This document shows positions 46,987-59,521 of a DNA stretch of 64,000 nt, one piece after another. The stretch comes from Pyxicephalus adspersus (lineage: Eukaryota > Chordata > Amphibia > Anura > Pyxicephalidae). How positions within the stretch are numbered: position 1 is the first letter of the stretch; each line of letters opens with the position of its first letter. A program made the translations under genes and the position numbers. The notes beneath the pieces were generated by a model. That model was not told the DNA's origin. It was given only the letters and a program-made list of their open reading frames with translations, and searched no databases. Location: assembly GCF_032062135.1 (NCBI RefSeq), contig NC_092866.1:27559805-27623804 (forward strand). The letters run 5' to 3'.

Positions 46987-47870
46987 GTATGTCTGTGTAT
47001 AAATTTTATTTTTAATATTGGAAATGTTATTTTTGAATTTAGTAGATTAAAGTAGAAATTTAATTTCAAATTTAGATAGTTTGCAAGCCTATGGACAGAA
47101 TTAGGATTCATAGGGTATTTATAATCGAGTGGGTAACAGGACATATTACTTTTAGTTATTTTTTACTAACTTTATCATCCAAAGTGCAAGCAACAAATGG
47201 AAATATCTAAAGCCTTGTACACATGTTAGATAATGGTCATTAAAAATGAATAATTGACTCATCATTCTGTAATTGTTAGTGGAACTGGTGACAAATGATA
47301 ATGATGAACAAAGAGTCTCATTCAAAAGTACTAGCTATCCGGGTTGATAGTTTATCTAATTATCTGTTGATATGTAGCGTGTGCAAATTTGGCAAAAGAT
47401 CGTCCCTTCTAGGACTCTGCATTGCACAATATATGTATGGTGTTGCATTGCAGTGTGGGTATGCACACACACCATAGTAACATTCAAAATCTTCCTACCA
47501 TCACCAAGTCTAATTTTAATATTAAACTTAAAAGAAACAAACTAAATAAAAACATAAAAGTACCTTTTTTTTTTTTTCTCCTACGAAAATTTGTTCCCAA
47601 GTGATATGGGTACTTTCTATCTAAATTGAGGCGGATGCCACAAACAATTGTATTAAACAACGAGGATACAGCAATTGTAAAAAAACTAACATACATTAGA
47701 GCTTCCAAGAGTGACAGAAAACAATTAATCTATCAATCATGTAAAAAAGCAAAATCTTAACAATAGAATACTACTGTCTTGATCACTAATTTCACACGTC
47801 AGTCTTTATTGGTTTAAGAAGATACTACAAAAACTTTGACATCTTCTTATTGAAGATCCTTTGACACTTA
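46987..47870 (+). other. Start of intron 4, no recognised feature
   Basis: Begins GTATGTCTG, the exon 4 donor. AT-rich, nothing identified before the GIY-YIG fragment. Confidence 0.4.
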
Positions 47871-47874
47871 AGCA

Positions 47875-48096
47875 TGTTATGGCTACCAAGCCATTTATGT
47901 AGGGAAATCCAAAGGACCTTTTAAACGCAGATTCTGTGAACATGGAAAGGACATTGAAGATGGCAAGTTCTATACCCCTCTTGGGCTCCATTTTATACAA
48001 TGTCATAATGGCAATTCAGAAAATTTTACCTTTATAACCCTGCACACTCCATTATGTGGGGGCAATTTTGATACTTTGCTTTTTGAAATAATTTAG
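47875..48096 (+). mobile_element. GIY-YIG endonuclease fragment (Penelope-like element)
   Basis: Plus-strand frame with AIYVGKSKGPFKRRFCEHGK then DIEDGKFYTPLGLHF and, to a stop at 48094-48096, FDTLLFEII. YVGK, an Arg-rich turn and EH match the GIY-YIG endonuclease that forms the C-terminus of Penelope-like retroelements. After the stop the frame resumes IYKLKAYR, which fits the same protein. No RT domain is recognised upstream, so only the end of an element is present. Confidence 0.62.
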
Positions 48097-48208
48097 ATTT
48101 ATAAACTGAAGGCATACAGGACATAACAAACTCTTAAGTTACTTCTCGCATATGCCCACCTTTCACTTATATTTAGATCCTTTACCAGCTCCTATGCTCT
48201 ATAACTTA

Positions 48209-49383
48209 CCGTATTTTTCGGACCATAAGACGCACTTTTTTCCCCCTAAAGTGGGGGGAAAATCAGGGTGCGTCTTATGGTCCGAATGCATATTTTTTTA
48301 CTTANNNNNNNNNNNNNNNNNNNNNNNNNNNNNNNNNNNNNNNNNNNNNNNNNNNNNNNNNNNNNNNNNNNNNNNNNNNNNNNNNNNNNNNNNNNNNNNN
48401 NNNNNNNNNNNNNNNNNNNNNNNNNNNNNNNNNNNNNNNNNNNNNNNNNNNNNNNNNNNNNNNNNNNNNNNNNNNNNNNNNNNNNNNNNNNNNNNNNNNN
48501 NNNNNNNNNNNNNNNNNNNNNNNNNNNNNNNNNNNNNNNNNNNNNNNNNNNNNNNNNNNNNNNNNNNNNNNNNNNNNNNNNNNNNNNNNNNNNNNNNNNN
48601 NNNNNNNNNNNNNNNNNNNNNNNNNNNNNNNNNNNNNNNNNNNNNNNNNNNNNNNNNNNNNNNNNNNNNNNNNNNNNNNNNNNNNNNNNNNNNNNNNNNN
48701 NNNNNNNNNNNNNNNNNNNNNNNNNNNNNNNNNNNNNNNNNNNNNNNNNNNNNNNNNNNNNNNNNNNNNNNNNNNNNNNNNNNNNNNNNNNNNNNNNNNN
48801 NNNNNNNNNNNNNNNNNNNNNNNNNNNNNNNNNNNNNNNNNNNNNNNNNNNNNNNNNNNNNNNNNNNNNNNNNNNNNNNNNNNNNNNNNNNNNNNNNNNN
48901 NNNNNNNNNNNNNNNNNNNNNNNNNNNNNNNNNNNNNNNNNNNNNNNNNNNNNNNNNNNNNNNNNNNNNNNNNNNNNNNNNNNNNNNNNNNNNNNNNNNN
49001 NNNNNNNNNNNNNNNNNNNNNNNNNNNNNNNNNNNNNNNNNNNNNNNNNNNNNNNNNNNNNNNNNNNNNNNNNNNNNNNNNNNNNNNNNNNNNNNNNNNN
49101 NNNNNNNNNNNNNNNNNNNNNNNNNNNNNNNNNNNNNNNNNNNNNNNNNNNNNNNNNNNNNNNNNNNNNNNNNNNNNNNNNNNNNNNNNNNNNNNNNNNN
49201 NNNNNNNNNNNNNNNNNNNNNNNNNNNNNNNNNNNNNNNNNNNNNNNNNCCTTCATGGGCGGGCACAAGTGCCGCACGCTGGATCTCAGGGGAAATCAAA
49301 TGAATTTTTTTTTTCTTGTTTTCCCGTGCGGAAAACCTGGTGCGTCTTATAGTCCGGAGCGTCTAATGGTCCGAAAAATACGG
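48209..49383 (+). mobile_element. TA-flanked DNA transposon (copy C) containing a gap
   Basis: Begins CCGTATTTTTCGGACCATAA and ends GGTCCGAAAAATACGG, with TA outside each end (48207-48208, 49384-49385). Both ends repeat the GCGTCTTATGGTCCG / GCGTCTTATAGTCCGG motif. The interior is unsequenced (48305-49249). Confidence 0.8.
48305..49249. other. Assembly gap, 945 N
   Basis: Run of N. Reading frames that cross it are meaningless. Confidence 1.
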
Positions 49384-49389
49384 TATATA

Positions 49390-50055
49390 CTCAAACTTGT
49401 ATTTCCCTCTTACTGTAAGGGTTAAAAACACTGTTCTACTTTGATTGGGGATAGGGGGTGTGGAAGTTACTCACTTCCATGTTCTGCAATGCTTTCTGCC
49501 TAGATAATACTGTGATTTAAAGGGTTTAGGTGTTATATCCATCATATCCACCCATCACTGATTGCTACAATGATAGCCACACTCAACAGTAGTTTACTAT
49601 CCTGGCCTACTTCCTCTTTCTGATGTAAGGAAACCCCTAAAGCTCTACTTCAGTTGTTACTTAACTGGGATAAGACTAATTTAATGGAGCTACTGTGTGT
49701 GATCCTTTACACTCCTGGTGCTCCACATGGCTGGACCTCCCTCAATTCTTTTTGTTATTAAACCCTATTCTTTCTGTCTGCATTTAGACTGCTATTACCA
49801 GTGTAGTTTAGTCTAATCTAGTGTGACAAGGTACTCCATATTTTTATTAAATTGTCGTGTTTTATCATGATTACCTTCCTTTAGGAGAAGATAGATATTG
49901 TTTGACCCAACCTTTGTTTTGGCTAGGTGGTATAGGGTGGGCTCCCTCACAGTTGGTAATTCACAATGCAAACACTTCAGATACACACTATAGATCAAAT
50001 GCAAGTTGTTTTCTTGCATCTTAAAAAGTATTGAGCATGTAAATGTTTTTCTCAT
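49390..50055 (+). other. Intron 4 stretch, no recognised feature
   Basis: Nothing identified. Confidence 0.4.
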
Positions 50056-50900
50056 TTAACCCCCCTAACGTTTTAATTCTGTCCTGAATTTTCATGCAAA
50101 AAGGGTAATTTTTTTTGTATAGAAAGTTATTTTACATTGTAAGCCTATATTTTATTTCTTAGGTTATAACTCACTGAAATATGTCTAATATTTAATGTAA
50201 TACATTTAATAATAAACTTTAAATAAAAAAACACAAAAATCTGTTAAAAAATAAAAATAAAAAAAATACAGAAACCTGTAATATAACTGTACAGTAGCAT
50301 GTATAATATATATATATATATAAATATTTTGTTAGTGTTGGTGTTCAAATTCGGGTTGTCCTTATATTCAACCTGAATATGGCTGTTCAAATTCGGAAAG
50401 ACCGGACCCAAAAAACCCGAGCACTAGAGGTTAAATGGGGACAAGTCTCCCCATTCATCACCTCAGCCAATCAGGGATTATTATCCCTATTCCTGGATAG
50501 AGTTTCTCTATACCCACTGAAGTATGTGTTCCTGGATAAAGTTCCTCCTATGTTCTTGATAGAGAAACTCTATCCAAGAACACATACAACTAGTAAAGGG
50601 CTGCTCAAAACAGCTATTTTGTATTGAATCCAATACAAAATTATTTGAATTTCCTGCCACGCCTCCCGTCCGCAACTACGTCACCGGGAACCCCGGGCAA
50701 CATCTCTGCATTCGCCGGCTGAAGAGCGAAGCAAAAAGATGTGTCCCGAGAACCTGCAGGGACCAGCAGGACACCAACGGAACAAGGTAAATGGGTTTTT
50801 TTTTTAATGTGTTTAACGATCCCGAGTATGACTTGGATTTCCGCTTTTAGCATATAAAATCCACCCCAAGTAACCCTCCTTACCGCTAGGAGGGGTAATA
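50056..50900 (+). mobile_element. TTAA-type transposon, CCCCCCTAACG ends
   Basis: Starts TTAACCCCCCTAACG and ends CCGCTAGGAGGGGTAATA, imperfect inverted repeats. It shares AAATTCGGGTTGTCCTTATA with 33740-33890 and AATACAAAATTATTTGAATT with 30710-30735. An AT repeat lies at about 50307-50323. Confidence 0.6.
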
Positions 50901-51311
50901 TACTTTTAATGGGGCTATTGACATGAAATGTATACCCATGTACAACCCATTTGATCCACACATACAAAGGAATAAAAAACAATAAGTCCCATAAATTAGG
51001 TTATTTGTAACTGACATGCTGTTGAGTGGTTTTCCCCCACCAATGTGTCGCACTATCCTGCTGGTGGCCAAGGCAGTTTGTGGGCCCTTTAAAACGTGTT
51101 TCCTCAGCTGTGATGGTCATGTAACTTTCTGCTCCCTGTGGCATCGGCATGATATGAGTGCAGTTTTATTCTACAGATTTGTATTTAACCTTTAGTTACA
51201 TCACTATATAGATGTTGCATTTTCTCTCTCTCTTTGTTGCCTTTGTTCACATTTGAGTTCCTGCTTCTCATCAGAAAACTTGCTACAACACTTTTATAAG
51301 TGCCAGTTCAG

Positions 51312-51722
51312 TTAAAGAGGAAGTAAACCCAAAACAAAAAAATATACCTCTTACCTTCAATTCTGCAGAAAAGTCAACCGGTCTGGAGGTTTCATTCATC
51401 GGGTCCTGCGTCGTTCTGGTATCTGTCTTTGGGCGGGTGCACCAGGCGCCGTTATGTTGTCCTTTTCTTCTGGGTTCTTCCCACGTCACCTGAGGTAGGC
51501 GTGTGATCGAGCGACGTAGATTCGGAAAAAAACTTGCAAATCCTACTGCACATGCGTGAGATCAGCAATTTTTTTCCCTTTTGATGAAAGGAGCAGCCAA
51601 GAGCCTTTGCGCTCCCATTCATTCTCGACCACCTTAAAACACAGACAGAATTTTTATTTTAAATAAAAGGTTTGTCTACCCTTTTATGTAAAGTGAAAAT
51701 TCCCAGTTTAGGTACGCTTTAA
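51312..51722 (+). mobile_element. TTAA-type MITE copy 2
   Basis: TTAAAGAGGAAGTAAACC at the left and GTTTAGGTACGCTTTAA at the right form inverted ends with TTAA at both borders. It aligns with 67-944 but lacks the hAT insert, so it shows the unoccupied form. Confidence 0.72.
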
Positions 51723-52019
51723 AATGTTTAGTTTTTAAAAGTACCTCTGCCTTTTATAAGCTAGGGGTGACGTTGGCTGTTAGACTAAAACATGTATTTG
51801 GTATGGGTATTTGCATGTAGGACAGATCTGACAACCTACTAAATGGGTTTTCGCAAACTTTACCTTAATTCTCTGCAGCTACTTACATACATACCGTACC
51901 AGTTATGTGGAAGAAAGGTTGACAAATGCAAGTTTCTAGGAACTAGAAACTACACACTTGCTTTGTCGCGGTCTGAGAAACAAGTGATAATATTTATGGG
52001 TGATATCATTATTGCCACT

Positions 52020-52228
52020 TTAAAGGGGAACTAAAACTTGCTTTAAAATAATTGCGATCAGGCAGCTCCTTTATTAACTCACCTATCCCCATGCCGTTGC
52101 AGATTCCGACATTTCCTTTTTCTTTCCATCACCTTTTTGTGGGTTGTGATCTTTGGCTATAAGGATTGCTTATTACAACCTCCTACAAGAAAGAATCTGA
52201 TTTTTCCAGAACATTAGTTCCACTTTAA
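52020..52228 (+). mobile_element. TTAA-type MITE (209 bp)
   Basis: TTAAAGGGGAACTAAAACTT at the left and ACATTAGTTCCACTTTAA at the right are inverted repeats bounded by TTAA. Different interior from the 51312 family, similar ends. Confidence 0.7.
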
Positions 52229-52429
52229 TATCTGCTCGGGAAACAGACAAGAATGCTTTCTTTTGCTGATCCTGTTTATCCTGTTTATCTAAGCAAAAAT
52301 TCACTAGTGTTGGTTATTTTGTTGAATCCTAACATTTCGGACATTGAAATTGCAAGCTGACTCAGCTGGCCAGCTACTTCAGGCTCCTCCTGGGGGTCAA
52401 CAGAGTAGTGTTTAGGTAGTAGAGTACAG

Positions 52430-53640
52430 CTCATCTACAGTAAAGCATGGAGGTGGTAATATCCTATAGTGGGGGTGTTTCTTTGCAGAAAAGACTTAGG
52501 CACTTTTCAGAATAAAAGGAAAAATGGAAGGGACAAAATACAGTGAAACCTCGGCTAACAAAGATAATTCGTTCCAGAATCAAATTTGTAAGCAGAAATC
52601 TTTGTTAGCTGAAACATGATTTCCCATAGGTTTCTATAGAAAATAATTTTATTCGTTCTGGATGCTGCCCACAATTTAAAGATCTTTTTTTAAAAATAGT
52701 AAAAAGCACCATTTAAAAGGTCATAAACTCAAAGGCTGAGATGAACAGCTTCCCAATTGGAACAGTCTCAACATATTATTAGGCAACATGGTGTCATTTA
52801 CTATATAAAATCCTCACTTTGAGGTAATCACAAAGCAAAATAGGAAAGAAGAAAACTTTTTGGAGCCTGGACATTCATTAACTTTTGGAGCAGGCTGTAC
52901 TTTGGTATGCAAAAAGAAACAAGTGCAGAGTTTGTCTTGGTCATTAAAGGGTTACAAAAGGTTGCAGAAGAGCTTACCCCCCTAAGATCACCTACAACCT
53001 CAGCTGTGTTTAGCAGAAGATTTCTTATGCTAGTCATGCAAACCGCCCCTCCCCCATCAAGCCTCCATCCTACACACATTTGTTAGCCGAGACCATATTC
53101 GTTAGCTGAGTCTCTTAAACAGTGGAATTTGAAAGCTGAAAAATAAGAAATAATTTGTTAGCTGAAAAATTTGTTAGCTGGGCAATCCATTAGCCAAGGT
53201 ATCACTGTACTGGTAAACTCTTGAGGAAAACCTGCTGCCCTCGACCAGAAAGTTGTCAATTAAGAGGCTTTTCTGTCCAACTTCGCAATGACCCAAAGCA
53301 AACAGCAAAATTTAGCATATAGTGGCTGAAGGATAGAAGATACATGTCCTTGTGTGGAGATATATCTGTGTAATGATTTGGGGATTACAGTCCACCAACA
53401 GGTACTATCCAGTTTGAATGTGCTTGAATATCTCTGTAAAACAAGACTGAGCAAATATTTACAGTTTTCATGTGAGAGAAGGGAGAAGTATCTCAACAGA
53501 CTGAAGCATGTAAATAAAGCAAAAGTGGTTCCACGAAAAATCTCCCAGGGATTTTTTTTGGACTGTTGCTATTATATCTTTCACATGAAAATCATAAATG
53601 GTCTTGAATAAATACAGCTGGAAAATGTGTTTTTTTTTTT
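52430..53640 (+). mobile_element. Tc1-like transposon remnant split by a MITE
   Basis: Plus strand: the frame TVKHGGGNIL then WGCFFAEKT (52438-52500) is the Tc1 transposase catalytic-domain signature. Decayed downstream sequence continues after the pogo-like insertion (53208 on), with a long poly(T)-containing end near 53640. No intact catalytic triad. Confidence 0.6.
52541..53207 (+). mobile_element. pogo/Tigger-like MITE (667 bp)
   Basis: Left CAGTGAAACCTCGGCTAAC, right TTAGCCAAGGTATCACTG, flanked by TA on both sides. Subterminal TTTGTTAGCTGAAA motifs recur at both ends. No transposase frame. Inserted within the Tc1-like remnant. Confidence 0.8.
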
Positions 53641-53744
53641 TTTCTTTTGGTGTCTTCCTTTTTAGGCTTTAAAGCAAAAAAAAATAAAATTAAGAGATGT
53701 GATTCATTTTTGTACGCGCTGTATAATAGTCTCAGAATAAAAAC

Positions 53745-53925
53745 TCCTAATAGGGGTCCTTGATCGAACTCTCTAGTATCTCTTACTATAGCAGGTAAAT
53801 CTAAAGGTCTGTAATTACCAAGTAAAGACTGTGATCCCTTTAAAAGATAGTCACCACTTCCAAACTATCCAAACCGGTGATCTAAGAGTCCCTCAGAATT
53901 AGAAACAATTGCTTTAAGATAAAAA
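53745..53925 (-). mobile_element. CR1-like RT fragment, strongly decayed
   Basis: Minus strand reading AIVSNSEGLLDHRFG, then SQSLLGNYRPLDLP, reminiscent of the NYRPVSL RT segment of the CR1-like family. Confidence 0.45.
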
Positions 53926-53989
53926 AGCTTTATGCAACATCCTCTGATTAGGATGACTCTTAAAGTAATTTTTGTTTTTTCTCCTCTCA

Positions 53990-55310
53990 GAAGGTAGTTG
54001 ATTATCCATCTCCATTGTGTCCCATACTGGGATGTCTGGAGTTTCCATCTGGAATCTCTGATGCAATTTTTTGCCAGTGGCGTGATAGGGGTGTTTACAG
54101 GGCATTTCATTTTCTACAGGATAGGCCATGGTATCCCATGCCTGAGTTGCAACATGCTAAGGAGTTGCCCCCTTTGGTTCCCTGGCACTGTATACAACTT
54201 ACTTATGTGTTATGCGCTCTTCAACAGCCAGCAACCCTTTGCCGCTCCTTGTTGCCTTTGAAAACTCTGTGAAATCCCCTGAAAGGTTCCTTGTCTTACT
54301 CGTACCAGGCACTGTTAGCTGTACATGCACACAAAACTCCTGGCTTTGTGACCCGGTGGGAGACAGACTTTGAAACTCAAAAGGATATGTTACTCCACTT
54401 TAGCCACAAGGCTGCAGTTTGCAATAAATACCAGGAGACGAATTACAAGCTGGCCACTCGATGGTATAGAACACCCTCTAAATTGGCTAAGATCTACCAC
54501 CCCCCATACTGACAATATTGGGTGGAGATCTGGATCGGCTCCTGGTACATTATTGCATATTTTCTAGGAGTGCCCTTCTTTGTCTACTTACTGGTCTTTG
54601 GTGGCAGACCTTGTCCATAAACTCACAGATATTAATATGCCCAATAATATAAATAAAGATATTAATATTAAAGATAAACCTGCTTTGGCATTACTTCATG
54701 TCTCTGATATGTCCAAAAAGGCATACAAAAACTCTTTATTACGACATCTCTTGAATGCCGCAAAGGCATGGATTCCTGCAATGTGGAAGTGTGACAAACT
54801 GCCAACCCTTGGGCACTGGATAAGGAGGGTGGCAGATGTTTACTGTATGAAAAACAGGATGACAGCTGGGACAGATCAGACCGATAAATTTACCCAGACC
54901 TGGTATTACTGGGTTCAGTTTAGTACATCTGCAGAGTATGGTAGATTGGCCGGTGACTATTTTTGTGAAGAGTGAGTTATTATGTTTGATTGTAAAGACC
55001 GAACTGACATATTAAGTTGGGACACCCCTTCGCCTATCTTCCCCTACACCCTGCTCTCTTTCTTTTCTTTCATTTTTTCTTTTCCTTCTGCAAATATATA
55101 AAAAAAACTATACTGATACTGGGGTTTCTTTTTATTTTACTATTCATCATTGCATTATTTTAATGTGTTTGTGTATTTGTCTTGTGTATTCTCAGGACAT
55201 TGTTTTCATATTGGTTTTTCGTGCATTGTGTAACATGCCATTTTATTGTTATGTAAACCTTGGATTATCCTAATTTCCCCCCCCAAAAAATAAAAAAAAT
55301 AAAAGATAAG
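53990..55310 (+). mobile_element. L1/Tx1-like LINE ORF2 C-terminus and 3' UTR
   Basis: Plus strand. 54291-54512 contains TRWETDFETQKDMLLHFSHK then NYKLATRWYRTPSKLAKIYH, followed in the next frame by SAPGTLLHIF-ECP, the region where L1/Tx1 ORF2 has its C-terminal cysteine motif (the first Cys pair is lost here). 54580-54975 gives AKAWIPAMWKCDKLPTLGHW and TDKFTQTWYYWVQF to a stop at 54973-54975. The 3' UTR ends in an A-rich tail at about 55280-55305. Two frames must be joined to read it, so it is inactive, but it is the youngest-looking L1/Tx1 piece here. Confidence 0.8.
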
Positions 55311-55547
55311 AAAGCTTGACTGTTTTCAACATGTGGGTGTTGACCAGAGCATTCCGCAAGGAGTTATGGGCTTCTCTGCTGATAGCTCCCAGGATACGGT
55401 CCTCAGATGCTCCAGAGCAGAGCAGGCAGCCAAAAAATATGACACCAGGGTAAAAGATTATCTTGAATTCAAGAACAAGCCAAAGATTAGGACAGGCAGA
55501 AAGCAGGCATAGTAGGAAGCACACAGGATTCAGTAACCTGGACAGTA

Positions 55548-56400
55548 TTACTATTAAACAGTATTTATATACTGCCAACATATTAGGCAGTAATGTATAT
55601 TAAATGGGGGTTACAAATGTCAGACAGTGACACAGGAGGAGAAGAGGACCCTGCCGAGAAGAGACAGAAGAAGACTTGTAAACAGATGGGTGGAAGTCAT
55701 CAGTAGGTCATTGGAGGAGAAATGAGAGCAGCTAGGGGTGTATTTTTCTATCGGTTCAGAAAGGTAAGTAGGACAAGAACTGTGGAGGGATTTGAAGGCG
55801 CACAGGAGCTTGAATTTGATTCTAAGGTGAAATAGAAGCAGTTAGGAGAACTACAAAGAGGCAGCAGAGGAGGAGTAGTGGGAGGGATAGCTAAGTCTGG
55901 CTGCATCACTCATTATTGATTGTAGAGGAAAGAGATGGGCTAGTACCAGAGAAGAGGATGTGACAGTGGTTCAGACGGGTGTTAAGGGCATCTACAAAGA
56001 GTTTGGTGGCCTCTGCAGACAGGTAGGGGTGGATTTTGGAAGTGTTGCCCAGGTGAAAGTAACAGGACCTGGAAATGTTCTGAATATGGGGAATAAAGGA
56101 GAGGGCAGAATTCAAGGTGACGCCAAGACTGATGAAAGTGACGAATATCAGTGTTATTAACAAATAGAAATATGTCAGGAGGAAAATTGGAATTCCGGTG
56201 GGGGAGGGGGGGGATGGTGAGTTCTGTTTTGTCCAGGTGGAGTTTCAAAAACCTGTGACCCATCCAGGATTGAAGGATTGATTTGAGTGTCATCTGCTTG
56301 CAGATGGTACTGTAAACCAAAGGAGTGGATATGAGACTATGTAGTGAGGAGGTGTACAGAGAAAAGAGAACCAGTCCGAGTCCTGACCCTTGTAGAAGGA
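55548..56400 (-). mobile_element. L2-like LINE 3' end
   Basis: Minus strand. The frame 56163-55906 has LGVTLNSALSFIPHIQNISR, SCYFHLGN, YLSAEATKLFVDAL and LFSGTSPSL, the L2 ORF2 C-terminal pattern. The reversed tail is at 55548-55600. Partly parallel to 39881-40440. Confidence 0.82.
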
Positions 56401-57015
56401 TGATATTTGGGAGTTACTGGAAGCACACAAATACTCAAGGTCATAGAGCTCACTGGAGGCTCTTAGGGTCACAAGTGAAACTTGAGGGTTACAGAAATCA
56501 CAAGTAATATTGGGTGTCACAAATAATTTTTGATATTAACACCAGGTAAATGATGTTCTTCAGGTTCTGCACAATAGCAGGGGGGGCTTGATACAGCCAT
56601 AGGTTGAACGCTAAGCATTGTGCTGCTATACCTTTAAGTGCACAGGCCTATCAGGAGAGCTACCTCCTAATTGCCTGTGGCCACAGCGCTTGGGACAATC
56701 CCCAGAAGTATGTGTGTCGTATCCAGCACTGTACTGTGGAACGGTGAGTGTGTCACCCTTTTATTTTTTAACTCATTTTTGACATTCATGAGTTTGATAG
56801 GGGTATTTTTTGGGGTAAAAAAAATCAAATCATATACTAGTAAGATTTCAAACAGTTATATTGATCTACATAAATGTTGATTTACAAACCATCGTTTTTG
56901 GTTGAATAGGACCTACAGAACATGTATCTGATAGTGTGGATGCAATATTATAGTAAAATTTAGTTCAGTAAATGTGTTTTATATATAGCTGATATGTATA
57001 TGAATTCTGTTACAG
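56401..57015 (+). other. End of intron 4
   Basis: No feature recognised. Ends in the exon 5 acceptor TGTTACAG. Confidence 0.45.
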
Positions 57016-57188
57016 TATTGATTGTGCTGGTATTCTAAAGCTGCGAAATTCTGATATTGAACTGCGCAAAGGGGAGACTGATATTGGCAGGAAGAATACT
57101 CGTGTACGTCTGGTCTTTAGAGCACATATACCACAGCCCAATGGAAAAGTTCTGTCCTTACAAACTGCCTCTATACCCATTGAATGTT
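57016..57188 (+). CDS. nfatc3: NFATC3 exon 5, Rel-homology domain end
   Basis: Encodes residues about 520-578 (173 bases, phase 2 in, phase 1 out). It contains [20 protein letters not shown], then [20 protein letters not shown] and [13 protein letters not shown], the C-terminal part of the first Rel subdomain and the linker. The acceptor is TGTTACAG ending at 57015 after an AT-rich tract; the donor GTAAGT at 57189 splits a Ser codon (T|CC). The reading frame is intact, and the exon borders agree in phase with both neighbours. Confidence 0.96.
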
Positions 57189-59521
57189 GTAAGTATTGAT
57201 AGCCTTAAACAGTATATAAGTAATAACCTTTCCTTTCAGTAGTAAAGAGACATGCCTTAAAAATATAAGTATAAAGAAACAAGTTTACAAATGGAAAAAA
57301 GGGGTTACCTAGTTTTGTTTATATGATCAAAACTGTTGTTGATTGAGGGACAGGGCATTGTAAAATTATTATACCGAGTTATGCTGCTACCTACAGAAGG
57401 ATGAACACTACATGCAAATGCCCAGATGGGCTATAACCCTAACTCTTATGAAGAATCCCTAATTCAGGTTCATGTCCTTAAGGAAATAGGACTGATCCAG
57501 AGATGATCAGTTTATTCTGGATATTTGCAATGCAGAAGTGTCTCCAGCTAGCCAACACACAAGCGGGTCCTGTTGTATGGTCCCCAGTGGAGTTGAGTGT
57601 TGCAATGTGAAACTTAAAATGGTACATCTCAGAGAAATTCCTTTAGTGGGTTTAACTTTATCAGGGTCTAAATGCTACCACTACTTATTAGAAGACTAAC
57701 TGTATTTATGGAGGGATCGCGTAAGGACATGGTAATCTTAGCCTCCACAGTTTCCTAGTGGATCTGTTAGGCTGTCTGTCAGACTTAGGTCTAAAAACAT
57801 GGGAAACCACCATTTCCTTTTTTTCCCATTACTGTTCAGTCTACCAGAGCAGTAAATGTTGGAGGGTTGTAGATTTGATCTAGATTTGAAGATTTTGCAG
57901 GCAGCAGTGTAATCACCCTTTTGGTCATGGGTTTCACTTTGTTGGTCATTTGACAATATATTTTGCTTCTTCTTCTTAGGTACTGTTTCTAGACATCTTG
58001 CTCCCTTTTGAATACAAATATGCTCCACAATAAACAATATAGAATAGTACTTGCCATACAATATTATAAGGAATACTGTTTTCTAGTTATGTTTGATCTG
58101 TTGCTTATGTTTGAGTTAGGTATTTTATATTCCTTGTACTGCTTTTTTTGTGTTTTTTTTTCTCTTCCTCCTGCACTTTGTAACCTAAAATTGCTGGTTC
58201 CTGAATGAAATAAGAGAAATGTATTTTACAATGTGAACAAACATTTTATTTTTTCTATTCTTAATGGCAGAACACAGGATATACACATTTTAGATCACAC
58301 AGGCCAAATGCGAATGTCACCAGAAACAAACTAGGAGACCCTGTTTTTATGTATATGTAGGATTATAAGGCACACTTTTTGTAAGGTTCATGGGGAACGT
58401 GCAAGCACTTTGCCCCAAAATATTTGTTTGATATTTACAAATGATATGCACCCCTCAAATTTACTGAACTCGAATTGACTTCTTCCATCATATGTCTTTA
58501 TATTTCTACCCATTCATCTACCCTATAAGTGGCCTTTGTTACTCTTTAGGGCCCTTTCATACTTGCAGTGGGCACACGCTACATTTGGCTCCTGGGCACA
58601 TAGTGAACTGCTGCTGTTCTCCTGAGAGCATTAAACCATACTTTAGGTAACCCATTTGTGTGCGGTTAGTGTGGTTGTTCATCCAGGGGAGGAACAGCAA
58701 CCGCAGATAAAAGTGGCTTGTTGCTTTCTGGAACTGCTCCAGGATCTGCAGCCATGTGCAAAAATAAATGATTCCATTCACTCCCATTCACTTCGCGTGT
58801 GGTTGGGACTGCAGTTTGTGGCAGAGTGCTGCAGAAAATGGTCTTCCCCACAGTTTGCCCTTACTGGAAGTTAAATATTTATTTAAAAATTATTTCTGGT
58901 TGCACTTAAGTTTAAAAACAATCCTACCAAGAGGTTCACAAAATCAGGTTCAGCAGAAAGCCAAGTATATTAGGTTCAACCTCTTACCTACACTTACTGG
59001 TGTATTGTCAGACTTAATGCTAAGAGCTAGTACTGTATATAAATACATTATAAATGCCTATTGTCATAAAATATCCCGATTGTTTGTAATTTGACTATTG
59101 TGGGCCATTTTTTTCCAGTATCCTCTTTGTATAAATAGTTTACACATGCTGTTTTAGAACTCTAACACACCCACTCAGTTCGCCTTCATTTATCTGTGGT
59201 CTGATACTGCTATGCTTCCTGCTACCAATGACACCTATACTACTATACATCTGAATGTAGCAATGGAAGCTGTAATTATTATTAGTTGCAGCTGCTGAGA
59301 GCTTTTGGAAGTTGGTTGTAGGTACCAGGTAAACAGTGATAAAATGGCTTGGAATAAGGGTAAAGCCTTGTGTCCAGTTTCTCATCCACTCTCCAAGCCC
59401 GATAGCCAGATTTATTATGTCAATAAATGCTTCTAGTGTTTGAATGGTTTTTCTGTTTGATAAATACATATTTGCATGGTCAATACTGTTTTTCAACTGT
59501 CCTTTTTATTTTTTTTTTTAG
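57189..59521 (+). other. Intron 5
   Basis: Donor GTAAGT to acceptor TTTTAG. Around 58550-58870 a segment with GGGCCCTTTCATACTTGCAG at its left edge looks like a MITE, but no matching right end is certain. The rest shows nothing recognisable. Confidence 0.45.

Noticed and set aside
48152..49425. Four long open frames of 333-385 codons
   Set aside because: They are almost entirely X residues from the 945-N gap.
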